Below are positions 5,667 through 10,661 of a stretch of DNA of 10,661 bases, in pieces; positions within the stretch are counted from its first letter, which is position 1; each line of letters begins with the position of its first letter. A program made the translations under genes and the position numbers. Location: the NCBI GenBank assembly GCA_003545655.1, contig DODJ01000011.1, positions 1-10,661 of the forward strand, given 5' to 3'. Source of the DNA: Candidatus Saccharimonadota bacterium. GTDB lineage: Bacteria > Patescibacteriota > Saccharimonadia > Saccharimonadales > Saccharimonadaceae. Below the pieces are notes generated by a model, which was not told the DNA's origin, searched no databases, and worked only from the letters and a program-made list of their open reading frames with translations.

Positions 5667-5888
5667 ATGATTATGACGACGATACAAAAAATCATCCGCA
5701 TCGGCTCTAGCAAAGGGGTCACGTTGCCCGCGAAGCAGCTGAAACAACTTGGGGTAGACATTGAAGATGAGGTAAAAATTACTATCGAAACGGTAAGTAA
5801 GAAAGACCCTCAAGAAAAACTTATCGCTGAATACAATAAATTTATTGAAAAATACGACGAAACACTAAAAAACCTCGCAGATAGGTAG
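5667..5888 (+). CDS. AbrB/MazE-type antitoxin
   Basis: This protein of 73 residues (71 from the second ATG at 5673) has a swapped-hairpin AbrB DNA-binding domain at the N-terminus: I-Q-K-I-I-R-I-G-S-S-K-G-V-T-L-P-A (6-22) and L-G-V-D-I-E-D-E-V-K-I. It is followed by an acidic/basic helical tail (about 44-73) that would bind and neutralise the toxin. The AbrB domain would also bind its own promoter. Either start fits: the -10 box ends 6 and 12 bases before them, and no Shine-Dalgarno exists, so the message is probably leaderless. The toxin gene follows after seven bases. Confidence 0.85.
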   Translation: MIMTTIQKIIRIGSSKGVTLPAKQLKQLGVDIEDEVKITIETVSKKDPQEKLIAEYNKFIEKYDETLKNLADR

Positions 5889-5895
5889 GTGCGGC

Positions 5896-6279
5896 GTGCT
5901 GTATTTAACTATCGAAGAGATATTACGTTTGCATTATAAAGTCATTGAGGATTACGGGGGCTCACATGGCGTGCGTGATGATGGTCGACTAGAGTCGGTT
6001 GTCGAAGCGCCTCGCCAGGAGGTGTTTGGCGTTGAACAGTATCCTGGTGTGTTTGATAAAGCCGCGGTATATATGCGTAATATTATCGGCGATCACCCTT
6101 TTAGCGACGGCAACAAGCGCACAGGGGTGACGGTTGCTGGTGTGTTTTTGCTGCGAAATGGCGCTTCGTTTACAGCTACCCCAAAAGAGCTTGAAGACTT
6201 CGCCGTTCAAATAGCCACCGACCATCTTTCGGCAGAGGCTATTGCCGTTTGGCTACAAACCCATGCTCATCTGGTATAA
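5896..6279 (+). CDS. doc: Doc-type toxin (Fic/Doc family)
   Basis: This 127-residue protein has the Doc signature H-P-F-S-D-G-N-K-R (67-75) with catalytic His67 and an early G-V-R-D-D-G-R-L-E-S (25-34) typical of death-on-curing proteins. Phage P1 Doc is a kinase that phosphorylates elongation factor Tu and stops translation; the N-K-R ending in place of the Fic G-N-G-R marks the Doc branch, so the same activity is likely but not shown. The start is GTG 5896, seven bases after the antitoxin stop, with only a weak AGGTAGG upstream. This fits lower expression of toxin than antitoxin. The antitoxin is AbrB-type rather than the classic Phd. The stop codon overlaps the pnp -10 box. Confidence 0.9.
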   Translation: MLYLTIEEILRLHYKVIEDYGGSHGVRDDGRLESVVEAPRQEVFGVEQYPGVFDKAAVYMRNIIGDHPFSDGNKRTGVTVAGVFLLRNGASFTATPKELEDFAVQIATDHLSAEAIAVWLQTHAHLV

Positions 6280-6280
6280 T
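6272..6280 (+). promoter_or_regulatory. Extended -10 promoter of pnp overlapping the doc stop codon
   Basis: TGGTATAAT (6272-6280) is a perfect extended -10 (TGnTATAAT), and TAA of doc (6277-6279) lies inside it. The -35 is weak (GCTACA at the 17-base spacing). Transcription would begin near 6287, giving pnp a leader of about 130 bases independent of the toxin-antitoxin promoter. Confidence 0.7.
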
Positions 6281-6286
6281 AAGACT

Positions 6287-6416
6287 ATCCCACGCGTTTA
6301 AGTGCAGGATAGAGCAGTTCGAACCCTCGAACTTCTGTACCCGTTACTTACTCGCTTTAACCCTGCAACCAGGGCAATTAATAGAAGAAGTGGGTCAACA
6401 ATAAGGAGGTTCCTCA
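6287..6416 (+). promoter_or_regulatory. Structured 5' leader of pnp
   Basis: The leader contains a perfect seven-pair hairpin AGTTCGA/TCGAACT (6316-6322 with 6327-6333). It also has two helices that compete for the same bases: TGCAGG (6303-6308) can pair with CCTGCA (6362-6367), while CCCTG (6361-6365) can pair with CAGGG (6370-6374). A perfect Shine-Dalgarno AAGGAGGT (6403-6410) lies six bases before the GTG start. In E. coli PNPase controls its own mRNA through its leader; a similar role is possible but not demonstrated. Confidence 0.5.
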
Positions 6417-8525
6417 GTGCCAACTATTAATCCGTATGGCAAGGACATTATTAAGGTGACGACCGAGTTTGAAGGCCGTCCATTAACATTGGAGGTCAAC
6501 CGCGTTGGCTTTCGTACCACTGGCTCAGTGCTCGTAACCTATGGCGACACCGTTGTGCTTGGTTCAGCAACGGTTGGCTCGCGCCCTGTTGTACTCGATT
6601 ATTTCCCACTTAGCATTGACTACGAAGAAAAGTTTTATGCAGCCGGAAAAATTAGCGGTAGCCGTTTCATTAAGCGCGAAGGCCGCCCAAGCGATGAAGC
6701 GGTGCTTATTGGTCGTCTTATCGATCGCCCTATTCGTCCACTATTCCCTAAGGGCTATCGCCAAGAAGTACAAGTGGTGGCGAGTGTTCTTAGTATGGAC
6801 CCAGGCTTCCGCCCTGATATCATCGCTATGATTGCCGCCTCGAGCGCCCTCATGCTTACCGGCACACCATTTGATGGTCCGGTAGCAGGGCTTCGCATTG
6901 GTCGAGTAAATGGTGAGTTCAAGGCATTCCTAAGCCCTGAAGAGCGCGAACAAAGTGACCTTGACCTTGTAGTAGCTGGTATCGAAAGTGGTATTACCAT
7001 GGTAGAAGCGGGTGCGAACGAAGTACCTGAAGAGGTCGTTGCTGACGCTCTTGCTTGGGCGTATGAGCACTATCAACCAGCAATTACTCTACAAAAAGAG
7101 CTTGAGCAAAAAGTTGCGCCTGCCGTACAAGACTACACGCTTGTATTGCCTGATGAAGAGCTCCAGGAAGCGGCAAACGCCTGGGTGGATGGTAAACTCG
7201 GCGAAGCAATCCGCAAGCCATACCCAGAGCGAAATGAGCTTATTAACCAGCTTCGTTGGGCGTTCCACGAAGAAATGGCCGAAAAAGTAGGCGACGACTA
7301 CCCACGCGACAAGTACGATGAGGCCTTCACGAGCGCCGTGCATAAGGATGTTCGTAGGGGTATTGTTGAAGACAAGCTCCGCCCTGATGGTCGTCAGTTC
7401 GACGAAATTCGTCCTCTCTCTAGTGAAGTAGGGGTGTTGCCGCGTGTACACGGCTCGGCTATCTTTACTCGTGGTATGACCCAAGCTCTTAACATCGTTA
7501 CTCTCGCGCCTCTTAGCTACGCGCAAATGGTGGACACTATGGAAATTAACGACGGTGAGCGTCGCTATATGCACCACTACAACGCACCAGGCTACACGGT
7601 AGGTGAGGTGCAGCGCCTTGGTTCACCGGGTCGCCGCGAAATTGGTCATGGGTACTTGGCCGAGCGCGCGCTTATCCCCGTACTTCCTAAGGAGGAAGAT
7701 TTCCCGTACGCCATTCGTAGCGTTACCGAGATTATGAGCCAAAATGGTTCAACCTCTATGGCGGCAACCTGTTCAAGCTGCTTAGCACTGATGAATGCTG
7801 GTGTGCCTATCACCGCACCTGTATCAGGTATCGCTATGGGGCTTATTATGGACGGCGATACGCCAAATATCCTCAGCGACATCGCTGATGCCGAGGACTT
7901 TGCGGGTGATATGGACTTTAAGTCTGCGGGTACCGCAAAGGGTATCACAGCACTTCAAATGGATATGAAGGTACACGGTTTACCGGCAGGCATCCTTCGT
8001 GAAGCACTTTTAGCAGCTAAAAAAGGCCGCGCCTTTATCCTTGAAAGCATGCTTGCGACGTTACCGCAGCCAAATGAAACACTCAGCCCGTATGCACCAC
8101 GCATCGAAAAGATCAAGATTAACCCCGAAAAAATCGGCGCCGTTATTGGTAAGGGTGGGGAGGTCATCAACAAGATTACTGCTGAAACTGGTGCGGAGAT
8201 CGACATCAAAGAGGATGGTCTTATTACTGTTGCCGCCGCCGATACTGCAAAGATCGAGCGCGCGCTTGAATGGATCCGTAGCCTTACGGAAGAGCCAGAG
8301 GTTGGCCGTATCTATGAAGGTAAAGTGGTGAGTATTAAAGATTTTGGTGCGTTTGTAAACATCCTACCCGGCACCGATGGTATGGTGCATATATCGCAGC
8401 TCTCTGACACGCGTGTTGAGAAGGTTGAAGACGTGCTTTCAATGGGACAAATCGTAAAAGTGAAGCTTACGGGTATTGACGAGAAAGGGCGATTAAGCCT
8501 TTCGGTTAAAGAAGCTACTCGCTAG
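6417..8525 (+). CDS. pnp: Polynucleotide phosphorylase (polyribonucleotide nucleotidyltransferase)
   Basis: This 702-residue enzyme of normal family length degrades RNA 3' to 5' with phosphate, releasing nucleoside diphosphates, as a cytoplasmic ring-shaped trimer. Domains in order: first RNase PH-like domain (about 15-225) with G-R-P-S-D-E and R-L-I-D-R-P-I-R-P-L-F-P (89-111); a helical linker (about 235-315); second RNase PH-like domain (about 325-545) with Q-N-G-S-T-S-M-A (442-449) and the catalytic acidic cluster D-A-E-D-F-A-G-D-M-D-F-K (491-502); KH domain (about 562-622) with I-G-A-V-I-G-K-G-G (573-581); S1 domain (about 628-698). All key residues appear present. The GTG start is fixed by the perfect Shine-Dalgarno AAGGAGGT six bases upstream. 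It has its own promoter and structured leader. rpsO, its usual partner, lies about 4 kb upstream. Confidence 0.97.
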   Translation: MPTINPYGKDIIKVTTEFEGRPLTLEVNRVGFRTTGSVLVTYGDTVVLGSATVGSRPVVLDYFPLSIDYEEKFYAAGKISGSRFIKREGRPSDEAVLIGRLIDRPIRPLFPKGYRQEVQVVASVLSMDPGFRPDIIAMIAASSALMLTGTPFDGPVAGLRIGRVNGEFKAFLSPEEREQSDLDLVVAGIESGITMVEAGANEVPEEVVADALAWAYEHYQPAITLQKELEQKVAPAVQDYTLVLPDEELQEAANAWVDGKLGEAIRKPYPERNELINQLRWAFHEEMAEKVGDDYPRDKYDEAFTSAVHKDVRRGIVEDKLRPDGRQFDEIRPLSSEVGVLPRVHGSAIFTRGMTQALNIVTLAPLSYAQMVDTMEINDGERRYMHHYNAPGYTVGEVQRLGSPGRREIGHGYLAERALIPVLPKEEDFPYAIRSVTEIMSQNGSTSMAATCSSCLALMNAGVPITAPVSGIAMGLIMDGDTPNILSDIADAEDFAGDMDFKSAGTAKGITALQMDMKVHGLPAGILREALLAAKKGRAFILESMLATLPQPNETLSPYAPRIEKIKINPEKIGAVIGKGGEVINKITAETGAEIDIKEDGLITVAAADTAKIERALEWIRSLTEEPEVGRIYEGKVVSIKDFGAFVNILPGTDGMVHISQLSDTRVEKVEDVLSMGQIVKVKLTGIDEKGRLSLSVKEATR

Positions 8526-8541
8526 TAGTCGGCGAATTCAG

Positions 8542-10185
8542 ATGATTCTGTCCGCCACCCTCCACGAAAAGTCTTTTGGCGCTAAAACGCTTTTTAAGGA
8601 TACCTCGTTTTCTATTGAGGACGGTGAGAAAGTAGGGCTTATCGGCCGCAACGGTGAAGGTAAAACGACACTTTTCCGAATACTGAGCGGTGAAGATGCC
8701 GATTTTCAGGGTGAATTGCAGCTTGGCAAGGGTGTGCACATGGTGGCAACACGCCAAGAGCATCACGGGTTTGAAACTCAGCCGGTGCTCGAATATATTT
8801 TGCAAGACCTTCCGAAATTTGCACAGCTCAAATACATCCTTGATACCTACCCAGAAATGATGGGCGACAACATGCGCCTCATTAATGAATATAGTAATGC
8901 GCTTGAGCAGTTTGATAGCCTAGGCTATTACACCATTGAAAACGAAGTACAAAAAGTACTCGATTCGTTTCAGCTGGGCGACAAGATAAGCGCAACATTG
9001 GGTGAACTATCGGGCGGACAGAAGCGATTGATTGAGGTGGCTAAGGTAATGCTCTCGAACGCGCAGCTCGCGTTAATTGACGAGCCGACCAACCATATGG
9101 ATTACGTAGCAAAGGATAAATTTTTGCAGTGGATGAGTGCGGCAAATGACGCAATGATCGTTATTAGTCACGATCGCGATGTACTGGAAAAGGTTGACCG
9201 TATTCTAGAGGTGAAAGATCAAAAAATCCTTAACTACAAGGGTAATTACACCGATTATTTGCGTCAAAACTCTACCTCAACCGGCTCGCAGATGAACGAA
9301 TACGAGCTTACGCAACGTCGCATTACTAACTTAAAGGCAAAGAGTATTGAGTACCAGCGTTTTAAGGAAAAAGCTCGCGACCCTGGCACAATCCAGCGGT
9401 TTAAGCGCCTTGAACAGCAAACCCGTGATGAGCTCGCAAAGCTTCAAGCAGTAGAGAAACCCACCTTTTGGGTAGACCGTGAATCAGTACAAGATATGGG
9501 TTTGAAAACGGGCGAGCAGTACCAAAAATATAAAGCCAAGAATATTAGGCTGCACGGGGTAACGGGCGAAGAGGGTTATAGCCGACTTTTAGTAGACGTC
9601 CGCGACCTCTCGCTTGGCTACGATGCACCCCTATTTAAAGGTGTTTCGTTCCAAATCCGTGAGGGTGAGGTGGTAGAACTCCGCGGGCGCAACGGGGCAG
9701 GTAAAACTACCTTAGTAAAGACCCTGCTTGCTACCGTACGTGAACAAGGCTTTAGTGCAAAAGTATTTGACGGGGTTATTGACGTTGATAAAAAAATACG
9801 TGTAGGGGTATACGAACAAGAAACCGCTAGTGAATTACTTACAATGACGCTGGCGGCAGCTATTGAACACATATTTTTGTCACGCGGGCTATCGGTGGGG
9901 GATACTAAGGTACGCCAACTGATGAGCGACTACTTGTTTACCACTGGGGATGCCAATATACCTGTAGGTCAGCTAAGCGGTGGGCAAAAAGCACGGCTCC
10001 AGCTTATCGATATGCTTGCCGACACTCCTTCGCTGCTTGTTCTTGACGAGCCGACGAATCACCTTGATCTACCGAGTATCGAAGAACTTGAACAAGCCTT
10101 GAACAATTACTCGGGTGCTATTCTGTATATCTCGCACGATACGTACTTCAGGAAAAACTTAGGTGGGGAGGTGATACAGTTATAG
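8542..10185 (+). CDS. ABC-F family ATPase (ribosome-associated type)
   Basis: This 547-residue protein has two ABC ATPase domains and no membrane segment, the ABC-F layout. Domain 1: Walker A G-R-N-G-E-G-K-T (35-42), signature L-S-G-G-Q (156-160), Walker B ending D180-E181-P-T-N-H-M-D, H210. A charged helical linker follows (about 235-305) with many Arg, Lys and Glu. Domain 2: Walker A G-R-N-G-A-G-K-T (382-389), L-S-G-G-Q (478-482), D502-E503-P-T-N-H-L-D, H532. Characterised ABC-F proteins bind the ribosomal E site and rescue stalled or antibiotic-bound ribosomes; whether this one is a housekeeping factor or a resistance protein cannot be told. The start lies 16 bases after the pnp stop with no clear Shine-Dalgarno, so it is probably co-transcribed with pnp. 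Confidence 0.9.
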   Translation: MILSATLHEKSFGAKTLFKDTSFSIEDGEKVGLIGRNGEGKTTLFRILSGEDADFQGELQLGKGVHMVATRQEHHGFETQPVLEYILQDLPKFAQLKYILDTYPEMMGDNMRLINEYSNALEQFDSLGYYTIENEVQKVLDSFQLGDKISATLGELSGGQKRLIEVAKVMLSNAQLALIDEPTNHMDYVAKDKFLQWMSAANDAMIVISHDRDVLEKVDRILEVKDQKILNYKGNYTDYLRQNSTSTGSQMNEYELTQRRITNLKAKSIEYQRFKEKARDPGTIQRFKRLEQQTRDELAKLQAVEKPTFWVDRESVQDMGLKTGEQYQKYKAKNIRLHGVTGEEGYSRLLVDVRDLSLGYDAPLFKGVSFQIREGEVVELRGRNGAGKTTLVKTLLATVREQGFSAKVFDGVIDVDKKIRVGVYEQETASELLTMTLAAAIEHIFLSRGLSVGDTKVRQLMSDYLFTTGDANIPVGQLSGGQKARLQLIDMLADTPSLLVLDEPTNHLDLPSIEELEQALNNYSGAILYISHDTYFRKNLGGEVIQL

Positions 10186-10187
10186 GT

Positions 10188-10661
10188 ATGAATACCCAGA
10201 AAGCTCTTGATGCCCTTGCTGCTGAAATCATAGACAAGAATATTTGTTCAGAATTAAAAGCGCAGGCTGCCCAACTCGTGATGGGTGCGGGAAACCCTAG
10301 CGCAGATATTGTCTTTATTGGCGAAGCGCCTGGGAAGAACGAAGATCTTCAGGGTGAGCCATTTGTGGGCGCAGCGGGGAAATTTCTTAATGAGATGCTC
10401 GCCGCGGCCGGTATGGAGCGCAGTGACGTATATATTACAAATATTGTGAAATACCGCCCACCGAACAACCGCGACCCGCTTCCAGAAGAGAAGGCCGAAT
10501 TTTGGCCGTATCTGTTACGGCAGCTGCAGATTATTCAGCCTAAGGTGGTGATTACTCTGGGTCGTCATAGTATGGAATACTTTTTGCCAGGTATGAAGAT
10601 AGGGCAGGTACACGGTGAGCCAAAGCGGATACCCTTTGGTGACACGACGCTGGCAATTATG
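10188..10661 (+). CDS. Family-4-like uracil-DNA glycosylase, 3' end cut by the window
   Basis: The first 158 residues of a uracil-DNA glycosylase-fold protein that would remove uracil from DNA in base excision repair. Visible landmarks are G-E-A-P-G-x-x-E-D-x-x-G-x-P-F-V-G-x-A-G (45-64), D-V-Y-I-T-N-I-V-K-Y-R-P-P-N-N-R (80-95) and V-I-T-L-G (121-125). The second catalytic motif (H-P-S type) lies beyond the edge. Family 4 enzymes usually hold a 4Fe-4S cluster on four cysteines; here the V-K-C-R-P-P position is Tyr89, the following E-E-x-x-x-C position is Phe105 or Trp106, and the N-terminal C-x-x-C is reduced to one Cys20. The start is two bases after the ABC-F stop. A GGAGG (10167-10171) lies 16 bases upstream, rather far for ribosome binding. 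Confidence 0.87.
   Translation, partial: MNTQKALDALAAEIIDKNICSELKAQAAQLVMGAGNPSADIVFIGEAPGKNEDLQGEPFVGAAGKFLNEMLAAAGMERSDVYITNIVKYRPPNNRDPLPEEKAEFWPYLLRQLQIIQPKVVITLGRHSMEYFLPGMKIGQVHGEPKRIPFGDTTLAIM

Noticed and set aside
6301..6375. tRNA-like sequence before pnp (GTTCGAACC looks like a T-arm)
   Set aside because: No acceptor stem, anticodon arm or proper T-stem can be formed on either strand; the bases are better explained by a simple hairpin.

Overview
The window looks like a chromosome segment from a candidate-phyla-radiation (Patescibacteria) bacterium, most plausibly a Saccharibacteria (TM7)-like lineage. This placement is an inference from gene content and style: small tightly packed genes, -10 boxes directly abutting start codons, a type IV (pseudo)pilin, and a compact retroelement of a class known to be common in CPR genomes. 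TGA serves as a normal stop (end of the ABC transporter gene), so this is not one of the UGA-recoded CPR groups. No taxonomic marker was searched.

Region 1 (about 69-1895) is the most interesting part: a diversity-generating retroelement (DGR). It has an Avd-like accessory protein (+), a DGR-type reverse transcriptase (-) that meets avd tail to tail, and, just upstream of the RT start, a noncoding template repeat (TR, +). The TR reads as a C-type-lectin/FGE-like C-terminus (R-G-G-N-W ... I-G-F-R-V-A) in which nine codons are AAC or AAT. Adenine-directed mutagenic copying of this template would diversify a target protein. The matching variable repeat and its gene are not in the window; they must lie upstream of base 1 or elsewhere. 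A terminator at 1867-1895 closes the TR transcript.

Region 2 (1922-4844): rpsO (ribosomal protein S15) has its own promoter and terminator. It is followed by an apparent operon of a fused ABC exporter, an ASCH-domain protein (4-base overlap) and an FKBP-type prolyl isomerase with a strong Shine-Dalgarno.

Region 3 (4887-6279): a type IV prepilin-like protein with a large extracellular domain, then an AbrB-type antitoxin and Doc-type toxin pair with a palindromic candidate operator.

Region 4 (6275-10661): polynucleotide phosphorylase (pnp) with its own promoter inside the doc stop codon and a structured leader. Next come a two-domain ABC-F ATPase and the start of a family-4-like uracil-DNA glycosylase, cut by the window edge. 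The glycosylase seems to have lost the usual iron-sulfur cysteines. rpsO and pnp, often neighbours in bacteria, are here separated by about 4 kb of transport, pilus and toxin-antitoxin genes.
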